Source: Aureimonas psammosilenae | Lineage (GTDB): Bacteria; Pseudomonadota; Alphaproteobacteria; Rhizobiales; Rhizobiaceae | Length of the DNA: 64,000 nucleotides | Direction: 5' to 3' | Assembly: GCF_009176975.1 (NCBI RefSeq) | Contig: NZ_WEZG01000010.1 | Span: forward strand, 111,628-175,627 | In this document: piece by piece, positions 19,596 through 28,553 of the stretch | How positions within the stretch are numbered: position 1 is the first letter of the stretch | Layout of the letters: every line of letters starts with the position of its first letter | Program-made: the position numbers and the translations under genes | The notes under the pieces: generated by a model | Seen by the model: the letters and a program-made list of their open reading frames with translations, nothing else | Databases searched by the model: none | Told to the model about the DNA's origin: nothing

Positions 19596-20350
19596 TCCGT
19601 CTGTCCGGAATCGAGAAGAGCTTCGGGGCGAACCGCATTTTCGCCGGCGTCGATCTCATTGTGGCGCCGGGGCGCGTCACGGCGCTGATCGGGCCCTCCG
19701 GCAGCGGCAAGAGCACGCTGCTTCGATGCGTGAACCTTCTGGAGATTCCGGAGGCCGGCCGGCTCGAGATCGACCAGCTTTCGGTCCAGTTTGACGGAAA
19801 ACGCCGCCTTCCGCCCGCCGACATCCTCGCCGTTCGCCGCTCCACCGGAATGGTGTTCCAGAACTTTCAGCTTTTTCCTCACCGCCGCGCGATCGAGAAC
19901 GTCACGGAAGGGCTCACCACGGTCCTGAAATGGCCGGCGGACCGGGCGCGGGCGCGCGGAATGGAGCTTCTGGAAAGCGTCGGCATGGTGGGGAAGGCGG
20001 ATGCCTATCCCGCCACCTTGTCGGGCGGTCAGCAACAGCGTGTCGCCATCGCCCGGGCGCTCGCCGCCTCGCCCAAGGTGCTCTTGTGCGACGAGCCGAC
20101 CTCGGCGCTCGACCCCGAACTCGCGGCGGAAGTGGTGGAGGTTCTGGGACGCCTCGCTTCCGGCGGCACCACGATGCTGATGGCGACGCACGACCTGCGC
20201 CTGGCCGGGCGGATTGCGCACCACGTCGCCTTTCTGCAAGGCGGCGAGGTGGTCGAGGCCGGCCCCCCGCAGGAGGTGCTGCGCGCCCCCAAGGACGAGC
20301 GCACGGCGCGCTTCGTGCGCACCCTGACCGTGACGGCGGCAGGATTTTAA
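19592..20350 (+). CDS. Polar amino-acid ABC transporter, ATP-binding protein
   Basis: 252 residues, GTG start overlapping the permease stop. Walker A is GPSGSGKST near residue 35, Q-loop FQNFQLFPH near 90, signature LSGGQQQRVAIARAL near 145, Walker B LLCDEPTSALDPE near 165 and H-loop ATHDL near 200. It energises the importer formed with the two preceding genes. An 82-bp gap then leads to a small protein gene on the same strand. Confidence 0.93.
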   Translation: MIRLSGIEKSFGANRIFAGVDLIVAPGRVTALIGPSGSGKSTLLRCVNLLEIPEAGRLEIDQLSVQFDGKRRLPPADILAVRRSTGMVFQNFQLFPHRRAIENVTEGLTTVLKWPADRARARGMELLESVGMVGKADAYPATLSGGQQQRVAIARALAASPKVLLCDEPTSALDPELAAEVVEVLGRLASGGTTMLMATHDLRLAGRIAHHVAFLQGGEVVEAGPPQEVLRAPKDERTARFVRTLTVTAAGF

Positions 20351-20433
20351 GAAGAGCTTTCTCGTGCGGCCAAGGTTTTCCGGGGGAACGCAAGCTCTGC
20401 CAGATGCGCTTCCTTGTCTTTGGAGAGCCTTTG

Positions 20434-20610
20434 ATGACCGCAACCGAGAACCCGAACCACAAGATGCCGCCAGGCAAACCGCTCGACCCCGAAACCGCCG
20501 TGCCGGAAGGCGGCGGCTGGGACGCACCGTCCGAAGGCAAACGAGAGGGGGAGGGAAAGAAGGACGCCGAAGACCCGAATTTTTCCAAAGACGGCCGGAC
20601 GGGACGGTAG
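20434..20610 (+). CDS. Small hydrophilic protein (58 residues), unknown
   Basis: Starts MTATENPNHKMPPGKPLDPE and continues with a Gly/Glu/Lys-rich, disorder-prone sequence ending KDGRTGR. A GGAGAG site lies 8 nt upstream of the ATG. No Cys, signal peptide or membrane span is present. Short Pro/Gly/Lys-rich proteins of this kind are common in the order, but I cannot name a family or function. It marks the last backbone-like gene before the integrase remnant. Confidence 0.55.
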   Translation: MTATENPNHKMPPGKPLDPETAVPEGGGWDAPSEGKREGEGKKDAEDPNFSKDGRTGR

Positions 20611-20971
20611 CCTTCCCGAAAAACGAGCGACCCAAAAGGTGGATGGAAGCCTTTGTGCCTCCGCCTTTGGTAGCGTCTTTGGCAGGCGCCCCATAATGTC
20701 TTGCGGCAAGGCGCATGTTCATCGGCCGCGCAAGGGCCGACGAAACAACATTCAATCCCCACTCGGGGCATGACAACACTAGCGATGCTTAGCTGGAAAG
20801 TGGTGCCCAGGGACGGCACCACATATTCCATTCATGGTGTTGTTGTTCATTAATATTTTGAGACGCAACAAAGGAGGATACCAGCAATCCTACCAAAAAG
20901 TATGTTGGATGTTGTGGTTCGACGCCGAACGTTTTCGCACAAACTCAGCTTTCGTTAAGCGTTGCACCACA
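20611..20971. other. Gene-poor gap with a hairpin, start of the junction region
   Basis: No convincing gene is seen in these 361 bp. Base composition drops in GC relative to both sides. GTGGTGCC and GGCACCAC (20800-20807 and 20815-20822) form a perfect 8-bp hairpin with a 7-nt loop but no T tract. No tRNA end or obvious attachment-site repeat was found beside the integrase remnant. Confidence 0.5.
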
Positions 20972-21727
20972 CTACGGGACGGTAGTCGCTGGCAGGAATA
21001 TCGTCGTGCTGTCTGCCACCCCTGGTCGTATCCGTTCTCTATAGGCTCCCCAAGGAGCCAGTCCGAGCAACAATTTTGCCAGGCGATGCGAAGGCGGCAC
21101 ATCGGTGCCTTCAGCACGGGTCAGTGCATCCGCGATATCAACGCCGACGTAGCGCACGGTGCTCTCAATCTTTAGTGTGGCAAGTAGCATCTGGACGGCT
21201 CTCAGGTTGCCGGTCGCCTTTTAGATAATCGACGCCATTGTCCGCCGGAGCGAATGAGTGCCGTAGTCCTCTTTCCGAAGGCCGATCGCTGTCACCCACT
21301 CATCAACGAGGCGGGCATACTGCCGCATGCTGATGTGCATCGCGTGATCGATGCGGCTCGGAAAGGCGTAGTCATCAACCGTGCCACCGCGACGCTTCAG
21401 CCAAGCAAGAAGGCTCGCCCGCGCTGCCTCCATAAGCTCGAAATGCACCGGCCTTTTCGTTTTGTGCTGCACCACTATCGCTCGGGCACGGATGCGCCCG
21501 CCCGATACCAGGTCGCCAATCTTGACCTTCACCACGTCGCAGCCTCTCAGCTTGCTGTTAATGAGCAGATCGAAGAGGGCTTGGTCTCGCAGACGACCCT
21601 TATAGTCGAGTCAGAACCGAATGGCCCAGACCTGCTGGGGCTTGAGCGCCCGCTTGGCGCCGACGGTGCGGCCGGCATTCCATGCCCTGCGTGTTCCCGT
21701 CGCCGGGTCGAAATGTGAGTGTCCCAT
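20972..21727 (-). pseudogene. Decayed tyrosine-type integrase/recombinase
   Basis: Read in one frame from 21727 the product begins MGHSHFDPATGTRRAWNAG and resembles the roughly 200-residue tyrosine recombinases common in Hyphomicrobiales. An in-frame TGA at 21611-21613 follows KPQQVWAIRF, and an in-frame TAA at 21221-21223 follows THSLRRTMASII. Between the stops the protein is well preserved (LRGCDVVKVKIGDLVSGG, PSRIDHAMHISMRQYARLVD). After the second stop, the box II segment reads LLATLKIEST where the family has LLGHTKIE, consistent with a one-base loss and gain, destroying the catalytic His; the active Tyr region (RYVGVD) remains. It is not functional as it stands. Confidence 0.85.
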
Positions 21728-22028
21728 TGTCGTTCGCCCACGGCCAGGACGGCTGAGGGCGAGAGCGCCGCCTAAAGAACAAGGCCGGAGGAACGATCGG
21801 TTTTGGTAGGAGGGCCGGCCGAAAGCGGAACGTCGACTTCTTGGCATCTCATGCGAAAAAGCTGCCATTCAACTATCCACCTCGGGCTCGCACACTTATG
21901 CAGGGGATGGTGCGAGAAGCCGTTGGAACCAGCGCCTGCAGCGAAGTGGAACGAGACATCATGACAACGGGATTTGACCAAGCGGGTGAGAACCCGAACT
22001 CGCACGCCTTCCCGTATCGAGCTGGACG
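21728..22028. other. Gap upstream of rsgA, no gene recognised
   Basis: 301 bp between the integrase remnant and rsgA. A short plus-strand open frame (21841-22032) has no recognisable features or good ribosome binding site. The region must contain the rsgA promoter. It is part of the lower-GC junction. Confidence 0.4.
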
Positions 22029-23066
22029 TTGAACGCGCTGGGACAGCATGTCGAGCATGAGACCCTCAACGCTCTAGGCTGGAGCACATTCTTCGCTGAG
22101 CAGATCACGCCGGACGATGCGGGTCTCGAGCCAGCTCGAATCGCTCGGGTTCACCGCTCGCGCCTGACCGCACTGTCCGAGCGCGGGATTGTCGAGCCAG
22201 TGCTTGGGCCAAACGTCGAGACCAGCCATTTCGCGGTGGGCGACTTCGTTCTCATCGATCCCGTGACGGCGCATCTCCATCGGCGTCTCGAACGACGGTC
22301 CGTGATCGAGCGTCGCGTTTCTGGCGGCAGCGTCCCGCAGTTCGGCGGAGCCAACATCGACACGCTCTTCATCGTGACGTCGTGCAACCTGGACTTCAAT
22401 CCGGCCCGGTTGGAGCGGTATCTGGCATGGGCCAATCAAGCCGGGATCGAGCCGGTGATCGTGTTGACCAAAGCCGATTTGGCGGAAGATCTTTCGTTCT
22501 ACGAGGACGGGGCACGGGCACTGCAACGCGAGCTCGATGTTGTTGCGGTCCATCCCAAGGCGGCACAGACCGTCGCCACATTCACGCGGTGGTGCGGAAG
22601 CGGGCAGACGATCGCGCTGGTGGGCTCTTCGGGCGTCGGCAAATCGACTCTAGTAAACACGCTAGTCGGCGCAACTGAGGAGCCGCCACAGGAAACAGGT
22701 TCCATCCGAGAACAGGATGCCAAGGGGCGTCACACCACGACGGCCCGCTCGCTTCACCCCATCCGGGGTGGAGGCTGGGTGATTGACACGCCGGGCATCC
22801 GCAGCTTGCAGGTCAGCGACCTCGCGGACGGGTTGGACGTTCTGTTCGCCGAGATCACAGAACTCGCGGCGCGCTGCCGCTTTCGCGACTGTACCCACGC
22901 GCATGAGCCCGGTTGCGCGGTGCTGGCGGCTGTGACAGAGGGCACCATCAATCCTCAGCGGCTGGAGCGCTGGCGTCTTCTCCAGAACGAGAATGCAGAG
23001 AGCGACCGGACGAAGCCTCGAGGCGCAGGCGGTCAGGCCGGCAGAGGCCGCGGCAAGCAACGCTGA
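22029..23066 (+). CDS. rsgA: Ribosome small-subunit-dependent GTPase A
   Basis: 345 residues, the family length, with the circularly permuted GTPase order of RsgA/YloQ. An OB-fold occupies about 30-110, G4 (VIVLTKADL) comes first near 145, G1 (GSSGVGKST) near 200 and G3 (IDTPGIR) near 250. The C-terminal zinc finger CRFRDCTHAHEPGC is intact near 285-298. The protein helps late 30S subunit maturation. The assigned start is a TTG with only a weak GAGCTGG upstream, so the true N-terminus may differ. It is convergent with the desaturase. Confidence 0.92.
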   Translation: MNALGQHVEHETLNALGWSTFFAEQITPDDAGLEPARIARVHRSRLTALSERGIVEPVLGPNVETSHFAVGDFVLIDPVTAHLHRRLERRSVIERRVSGGSVPQFGGANIDTLFIVTSCNLDFNPARLERYLAWANQAGIEPVIVLTKADLAEDLSFYEDGARALQRELDVVAVHPKAAQTVATFTRWCGSGQTIALVGSSGVGKSTLVNTLVGATEEPPQETGSIREQDAKGRHTTTARSLHPIRGGGWVIDTPGIRSLQVSDLADGLDVLFAEITELAARCRFRDCTHAHEPGCAVLAAVTEGTINPQRLERWRLLQNENAESDRTKPRGAGGQAGRGRGKQR

Positions 23067-23159
23067 CAACCCTTCCAAGACAGTCGGTCCCGCAGGCTAC
23101 CAAATGGAGAAGGCGTACGCGAATGTGCTCCTGGCGCCGGCCCAAGGGACCGTAACGTT

Positions 23160-24194
23160 TCAGAAGGCGACGAGTTTACGCCGGGCGGGGTCCCACAATG
23201 CTAGTCCAATGCACTGAAGGCTCTCGCGGATCGTCAAACGCGACAGGGCTCCCAACGCTGGTTCGTCGTCGAGGCACGACTGCAGGCGGTAGTTTGGGAT
23301 CCGAGGGTTCAGATGGTGGATGTGATGAAGCCCGATATTACCGGTGAACCACTGCAGGACCTTCGGCATCACGTAGTAGGAGCTACCGCTGAGCGCCGCG
23401 CGCTGCAGGGTCCAATCCTCCGATGTTTCCCAATGCGTGTCCTCGAACTGGTGCTGCACGAAGAAGAGCCAGCCGCCGACCCAAGATGCGACGAAGGCCG
23501 TCGGTAGCACCCCAAGAGCTACTACGGCACCGCCCAGAGCAGCGGCCAAACCACTGTAGATGAGCAAGAGGGCGAGGTTCAGCCCCATGATGCTGCGCCA
23601 AGCATCTTGAACTGGAAGCGCCTGCCCGAAGGGCGAGCGCTGCAACAGGATGAAGTAGAGCGGCGGCCCGAGCACATGGAGAAACAGCGGGTGGCGATAG
23701 ATGCGGTAACGCAGCTTCGCACCGCCCGGCAGCGCCGCGTATTCGTCGACCGTCAAAGTGTCGACGTCGCCAATCCCGCGCCGTCCAAGATCACCCGCCG
23801 TTGTATGATGCACGGCATGTGAGCGGCTCCAATAGCCGAAGGGCGTCAGAGTGAAGACGCTGAGGAGGCGCCCGACGAGACGGTTAATTTGTTTGGATGA
23901 GAAAAATGAGTTGTGGCCGCAGTCATGCTGAATGCCGAATAAACGCACCAGAAGTCCACCGGCCGGAAGAAACAGCATGAGAAGCGCATAGACCCCCGAC
24001 GTCGCTCCATACAGCATCAGTCCCGCCGCGAGAAGGAACAGGCCGAGCGTGGTACTGAGCTGAAACCAAGCTGTACGGTCGTCAGCATCACGGTACCGAA
24101 GGCAGTGACGCGATAGGCGTCGAATTTCGGCCTCGCCGAGGCTCAAAGGCGAGCGCTGGAAGCTGCGTCCATGCGCGACATGTGGAAATGACAA
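23160..24194 (-). CDS. Membrane fatty acid desaturase
   Basis: 344 residues with four to five hydrophobic spans and the three His boxes of the acyl-lipid desaturase family: HDCGHNSFF near residue 90, HAVHHTTAGD near 127 and HHIHH near 292. These coordinate the di-iron centre that introduces a double bond into membrane lipid acyl chains. The position of desaturation cannot be told. It is divergent from the phosphatase with 193 bp between starts and carries fewer Arg/Ala-biased codons than its neighbours, in line with the lower-GC junction. Confidence 0.88.
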   Translation of the reverse strand: MSFPHVAHGRSFQRSPLSLGEAEIRRLSRHCLRYRDADDRTAWFQLSTTLGLFLLAAGLMLYGATSGVYALLMLFLPAGGLLVRLFGIQHDCGHNSFFSSKQINRLVGRLLSVFTLTPFGYWSRSHAVHHTTAGDLGRRGIGDVDTLTVDEYAALPGGAKLRYRIYRHPLFLHVLGPPLYFILLQRSPFGQALPVQDAWRSIMGLNLALLLIYSGLAAALGGAVVALGVLPTAFVASWVGGWLFFVQHQFEDTHWETSEDWTLQRAALSGSSYYVMPKVLQWFTGNIGLHHIHHLNPRIPNYRLQSCLDDEPALGALSRLTIRESLQCIGLALWDPARRKLVAF

Positions 24195-24387
24195 TCGATA
24201 AACCCAAGGTGAGACCCTGAAGGCGACCGGGTCCGGCCCCTCGTCGCATGGCTATGGGAGGCAAGCAATTAACGAGATTGCGAGCCATGTCGCGATGTTG
24301 AGCTCAAACAGGATAGGCCGACCGTAACCGAAGGGGCGAGGTTCTTTGAAGTTGCACCCTGGAAAGGCGGTCTGTAGAGCGGCACGC

Positions 24388-25209
24388 ATGCACACTGTCA
24401 CATATGCGATCGGGGACATTCACGGCCGCCTCGATCTCATGGAAAATCTCCTCGGCAAGGTCGAGAGTGACGCCGAGATCCGTGGCGCACGTGCCAAGAT
24501 CATCTTCACCGGCGATTACGTCGACCGCGGCGCAGACTCTCGCGGGGTTACCGAACGCCTGATGGCAGGTCCGAAACGTTCACAGGACGAATTCGTCTGC
24601 TTGCGGGGAAATCACGACGATCTGTTCGTCCGAGCTGTCACGTCGGGCGAAGGGCTGCCGGAATGGGCATGGCTTCTTTACTGGCACACCATCATCAGCT
24701 ATGGGCTCGATCGTGAGACAGCTCGCAGTTTGGATCCGACGCTCAATCGCCATGCGGAATTCCTCGCAGCCCTACCCTTAACGCACGATGACGGTACGCA
24801 TCTTTTTGTGCATGCAGGTATCAGGCCGGGAGTAGCGCTTGAACTGCAAGCCGAACAGGATTTGCTCTGGATCCGGCATGAGTTCCTCGACCACGACGGA
24901 CTATTGCCGCGTCGGGTGGTGCACGGTCACACGATCATCGGCGATTTGCCGGTTTTCACCGCGAACCGCATCTCCATCGACACCGGCGCCTTCCAATCAG
25001 GTATTCTGACGGCTGCGGTCATTGATGGCCCTGATGTCAGCTTCCTGCAAGCAGTCGGCACGCCGGACCGCAGCGCAGTCGTGAGGGAGTTCGAGCTGCG
25101 AGCAATCGTGCACGGTCGCGAGGTGTCATCAACTGCACGGAAGGCACAGTCCGATTACCTGGAGGGTCGGATTGACCTTTTGGAACTACAGCAACTCAGC
25201 GGCGAGTGA
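24388..25209 (+). CDS. PPP-family serine/threonine-type metallophosphatase
   Basis: 273 residues from the ATG at 24388 (a TTG 42 bp upstream is less likely). The PPP metal-binding set is complete: AIGDIHGR near the N-terminus, FTGDYVDRG, LRGNHDD, FVHAG and VVHGHTII. It belongs to the bacterial PP2A-like/PrpA group and could act on phosphoproteins or small phosphate esters. It is a single gene between the desaturase and the transposase fragment. Confidence 0.88.
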   Translation: MHTVTYAIGDIHGRLDLMENLLGKVESDAEIRGARAKIIFTGDYVDRGADSRGVTERLMAGPKRSQDEFVCLRGNHDDLFVRAVTSGEGLPEWAWLLYWHTIISYGLDRETARSLDPTLNRHAEFLAALPLTHDDGTHLFVHAGIRPGVALELQAEQDLLWIRHEFLDHDGLLPRRVVHGHTIIGDLPVFTANRISIDTGAFQSGILTAAVIDGPDVSFLQAVGTPDRSAVVREFELRAIVHGREVSSTARKAQSDYLEGRIDLLELQQLSGE

Positions 25210-25457
25210 ATCGAGAACGGCTATAGGCGAACGGAGAACTCAGGCCGGAGCGTGGCCTTGGCTCCTAGCGCCATTCGATGGCGAGTTCAGAGTTCACCGA
25301 ACTCGAGCCATTCAACGAGCTGGTATGTTTCTACATCAGCGTTCGGCCGGGAGCTGTCCGGCAGCTATGAGGCAGTCGAGCCTAGAGGCGGCCATCCCGC
25401 GAACAACGGAGGCTATGTGGAAACGCTAGGCTACCTTTTTAACACTGGAGGGCTGGG

Positions 25458-25640
25458 ATGGACCGTTTCGTCAAAGGGTGCGAGCGACACCAGCCCCTTC
25501 TTTCGGCGGATTGCGTCGAGGATTACGTCGGCGCGGAGAACCCGGTCCGGCTGATGGACGTGTTCGTCGATGAACTGGACCTCAGAGCCAGACCGATTCA
25601 TTGTCAATCCGATCCACCAGATGCTGGGACTGAACACCTA
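25458..25640 (+). pseudogene. N-terminal fragment of an IS1182-type transposase
   Basis: About 43 codons beginning MDRFVKGCERHQPLLSADCV, followed by ENPVRLMDVFVDELDL, match the first residues of IS1182-family transposases. After codon 43 the similarity stops and the frame drifts into unrelated residues; the catalytic DDE domain is absent. The preceding gap 25210-25457 has no recognisable gene. This is the relic of an insertion sequence right at the start of the catabolic island. Confidence 0.7.
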
Positions 25641-25646
25641 AGCAGA

Positions 25647-26417
25647 TTACCCCATCCACCAGCCGCCGTCGACGTTCAGCATCTGGCCGGTGACGAAGCC
25701 AGATTCGGCCGCGATCAGGAACAGCAAGGCGTTCGCCATGTCGTCGGGCATTCCCCGGCGCTTCACCGCCTGGCGCTCCAGGACGTAGCGCTGGTAGCTT
25801 TCGGGATCGGGGTGAATCGCCTCGGCGTCGGTCGGAAAGGCGCCAGGGGCGATAGCGTTTACGGTGACGCCATAGGGGCCGAACTCGCGCGCCCAGGCGC
25901 GCGTCAGGCCGAGAAGGGCGCCCTTGGATTGGACATAAGGCGACAGCAGCGCCCAGCCGCCGGAGAGCGTTACGCTCGCGACATTGACAATGCGCCCGAA
26001 CTCGCGCGCCCGCATATGCGAAAGCGCCGCCTGGACGCAGACGATTCCCGCATCGACGTTGACGCGCTGGACGTGCTGAATCTCCTCTATCGTGTAGTCC
26101 TCGAAGGGTTTCGAGGGATAGATCGCGGCGTTGTTGATCACCGTATCGAAGCCGCCGGTCTCGGCCGAGGAGTTGTCAAGGCCCGTGCGAAGCGTCGCGA
26201 GGTCGGAAAGGTCTAGGGCGGTGGGGACGAGCCGCGCGCCGAGCCCGGCCATATCCGCGGCCGCGCGGAGGGCGTCGAGCTTGGCGGGATCGTTGTCGAC
26301 GGCGACCACCCGCGCGCCCTCGCGCAAGAAGGCCAGCACCGTCGGCCGGCCGAGCCCGCCGGCGGCGCCCGTGAAGAGGATACAGCGCCCCGCGAGGCGA
26401 TCCAAGGCCGCGCTCAT
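25647..26417 (-). CDS. Short-chain dehydrogenase/reductase
   Basis: 256 residues with a classical SDR layout: nucleotide-binding TGAAGGLG near residue 16, NNAAIYPS near 95, catalytic Ser region VASVTLSGG near 147 and YVQSK near 160, then a C-terminal NVDGGWWMG. It would oxidise a sugar or sugar-derived alcohol using NAD(P). Its start overlaps the stop of the DUF4432 gene by ATGA, and it is the last gene of a four-gene minus-strand operon with an isomerase and a Gfo/Idh dehydrogenase. A sugar dehydrogenase role is inferred from context. Confidence 0.88.
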   Translation of the reverse strand: MSAALDRLAGRCILFTGAAGGLGRPTVLAFLREGARVVAVDNDPAKLDALRAAADMAGLGARLVPTALDLSDLATLRTGLDNSSAETGGFDTVINNAAIYPSKPFEDYTIEEIQHVQRVNVDAGIVCVQAALSHMRAREFGRIVNVASVTLSGGWALLSPYVQSKGALLGLTRAWAREFGPYGVTVNAIAPGAFPTDAEAIHPDPESYQRYVLERQAVKRRGMPDDMANALLFLIAAESGFVTGQMLNVDGGWWMG

Positions 26418-27595
26418 GCCGACCCCCTTAGCAGACGGTGGTGACTGGTCGGCTCGGGATAATCCTCGTCCGGCTGCGGTCCCGCTGTGCGGATGCGCGA
26501 CTCGCAGGCGGCGATCTCCTCTTCCCCGTCGAGGATGCGGAAAATAGTGTCGTAGGCCCGCGCCTCGCCGTGGCCGAGGCGGATCGCCTCGTCGCGCTCG
26601 AGCGCCGCGTTGTTGCCAAGGACGTGGTGCGTCGAGGGCTCGATGCCGAGCGCATACTGGCCGGCTTGGAAATTCTGCCACTCGTATTGGCAGGGGAATT
26701 GGTCTTTGCGTGTTTCCACTTCGAAGCCGAGGCCGAGCGTGTCGTTGACCAGGGCGGCGGAGACGACGCCGTCCGCTCCAGCGGCCATCTCGTGCTGCCA
26801 GACCTGCTCGTGGAACCGCTCCTGCGGTGCCGGCATCGTCCGGTAGCCGGCGCCCTGGCGCCGGTAAGCCTCGCCTGCATGTGCTGCCCAGACGGTCTCG
26901 ACGACGGGCGCAAGGTAGCGCGCGCCCTCGGCAAGCACTGGATAGCCTAGATTGATGTGGTAGCAGTACATGTGCGGCGTCTCGTAGAAGCCGTGATTTA
27001 CGACCCGGTCGTGGAGGTGGATCTCGTCCGTACCGACGACCGCCTCGATGCGGCGCACGAGATGCAGGTCCTCGCCGAAGACGGCGGCCTGTTGCACGAT
27101 CCCCTCCGCCCAAAGGATGCAGGTGTCGCCCTCCCAGCGCTCGCCATAGCCCGTCAGCCGAGCGGGAATGGTGCCGACGCGCCCGTGCAGGGAATGGCTC
27201 GCCGTCCGGCGCGGACCGTAGTTGTAGGCCTGCGCCGGTACTTCGTTCATGAACAGGATGTGGTCGAGCCCGCAGGTGACGAGGAGGCCGGAAAAGGAGC
27301 GCAGCCATGCAAGGCCCCCTTCGCCCTCGTAGTCGTGAAGGCCGGGATGGCGGAAGCCGGCCGGCGAATGCCAGCCGATTGCCCGGCCCTTGTGCTCGCA
27401 ATCGGCGATGTCCATCGCCCGGTCGACGAGGACGGTAAAGCGCAAACCCGTGCCGGTGCGGAACTCCAGCATGCGGATGCCCCGTTCCAGCCCGTCTCCG
27501 AGCGTCATCATGCGCACGCCGGCGAACTGCGAAAGCGCGCCGGCATGGGCCGCCACGTCGCGGCGCGACATCTGGCGGCCGAAGAGCTTCACCAT
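26414..27595 (-). CDS. DUF4432 aldose-1-epimerase-like protein
   Basis: 393 residues from the ATG at 27595; a TTG 21 bp upstream is a weaker choice. The protein has the galactose-mutarotase-like beta-sandwich pattern of DUF4432, with DRAMDIADC near residue 58, GLLVTCGLDH near 100, SLHGRVGTIPA near 130 and GIEPSTHHVLG near 335. DUF4432 members are often encoded beside sugar dehydrogenases and ABC importers. A role in anomer interconversion or a related sugar reaction is inferred. It lies between the SDR and the isomerase. Confidence 0.85.
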   Translation of the reverse strand: MVKLFGRQMSRRDVAAHAGALSQFAGVRMMTLGDGLERGIRMLEFRTGTGLRFTVLVDRAMDIADCEHKGRAIGWHSPAGFRHPGLHDYEGEGGLAWLRSFSGLLVTCGLDHILFMNEVPAQAYNYGPRRTASHSLHGRVGTIPARLTGYGERWEGDTCILWAEGIVQQAAVFGEDLHLVRRIEAVVGTDEIHLHDRVVNHGFYETPHMYCYHINLGYPVLAEGARYLAPVVETVWAAHAGEAYRRQGAGYRTMPAPQERFHEQVWQHEMAAGADGVVSAALVNDTLGLGFEVETRKDQFPCQYEWQNFQAGQYALGIEPSTHHVLGNNAALERDEAIRLGHGEARAYDTIFRILDGEEEIAACESRIRTAGPQPDEDYPEPTSHHRLLRGSA

Positions 27596-27612
27596 TCCAG
27601 CCCGCTCCCGTT

Positions 27613-28527
27613 TCAAACGCCGAGGGCGCGCAGCTTGCCGTCGAGGAAGCGCTTGGCGCGCGGCACGTCGTCCTCCGACAGGTGCTCGATGATGATGGGG
27701 ATGTTCGGGTGCTTCTCCGAGAGGCGCTTCAGGTAGAGGTCGTAGTTCAACGAGCCGAGGCCGGGGGCGGGGAGCTCGATCTCGCCGACGCCGCGAAAGG
27801 TGTGGCTTTCCAGCGCGTCCGCGTCGCCGATATCGGCGTGCTTCTCGGACTTGTCGTCACCCGAGCGCTTGACGTCCTTGGCATGGGCGATGCGGATCTT
27901 GTCCGACAGCGTGTCGAAGACCTGGTTGAGGATCTTGTCCATCGCATCTATGTTGTGGGTCTCGAAGTAGTTTGTCGGATCCATCAGGAGGCCAAGGCCG
28001 GGATGGTCGACGGCCGCGAACATGCGCACCGTTTCCTCCACCGAGCCGACGACGTTGTTGACATAGGTCTCGAGCAGAAACACCGCGCCGTGGTCGTAGG
28101 CGGTCTGGGCGAGGTCGCGGATGACCGCCGCGCAGGTCTCGAAGCCTTCCTCCGTCTTGTTCTTCGGGTCGTGCACCCAGTCGGACTCGGTGTTGTAGGT
28201 GCCGGTCTCGGAGATGACGTAGGGACTGCCGAAGTGGCGCGCGTTGCGGATGATCTCCTTCAGATAGCCGACGCGCTTCTCGCGCTCGCTTGCGTCCGGA
28301 TGGATGATGTTGGTGTAGCCGGAAATGCAGGACACCGGCAGGTCGTGGTCGCGGAAGGTCTCGCGCACCTGGCGAGCCTTTTCCATCGTGATCTGCCCGG
28401 CGGAAAGGTCGACGTCCTTGAAGTGGAGGTCGAGTTGCACCGTGTTGAAGCCGAGGGCGCGGATCTTTTGCGCCGTTTCCTGAAGGCCATAGGGGAAGTA
28501 GCCGCTGAAGATACCGGTCTGCATCAT
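27613..28527 (-). CDS. Sugar phosphate isomerase/epimerase-like TIM barrel protein
   Basis: 304 residues of the AP endonuclease 2-like TIM barrel (xylose isomerase-like) family. The usual metal ligands can be placed in LLETYVNN (Glu), LLMDPTNYFE (Asp), IAHAKDVK (His) and IIIEHLSEDD (Glu). Start at ATG 28527 or the next Met codon; GGGAGGAAC is just upstream. It probably isomerises or epimerises a sugar, a keto-sugar or inositol derivative. It is the second gene in the operon behind the Gfo/Idh gene. Confidence 0.85.
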   Translation of the reverse strand: MMQTGIFSGYFPYGLQETAQKIRALGFNTVQLDLHFKDVDLSAGQITMEKARQVRETFRDHDLPVSCISGYTNIIHPDASEREKRVGYLKEIIRNARHFGSPYVISETGTYNTESDWVHDPKNKTEEGFETCAAVIRDLAQTAYDHGAVFLLETYVNNVVGSVEETVRMFAAVDHPGLGLLMDPTNYFETHNIDAMDKILNQVFDTLSDKIRIAHAKDVKRSGDDKSEKHADIGDADALESHTFRGVGEIELPAPGLGSLNYDLYLKRLSEKHPNIPIIIEHLSEDDVPRAKRFLDGKLRALGV

Positions 28528-28553
28528 GGTGGTTGTTCCTCCCAAGAACTGTT

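Noticed and set aside
20800..20822. Hairpin read as a terminator
   Set aside because: No T tract and no gene end close by; recorded only as a structure within the junction gap.
20834..21175. 113-codon plus-strand frame overlapping the integrase remnant
   Set aside because: No homology, and it runs antisense to recognisable integrase sequence.
25647..27401. One 584-codon frame spanning the SDR and the region opposite the DUF4432 gene
   Set aside because: The N-terminal 330 codons are an Arg/Pro-rich out-of-frame shadow of the DUF4432 gene; the SDR starts at 26417 with ATGA coupling.
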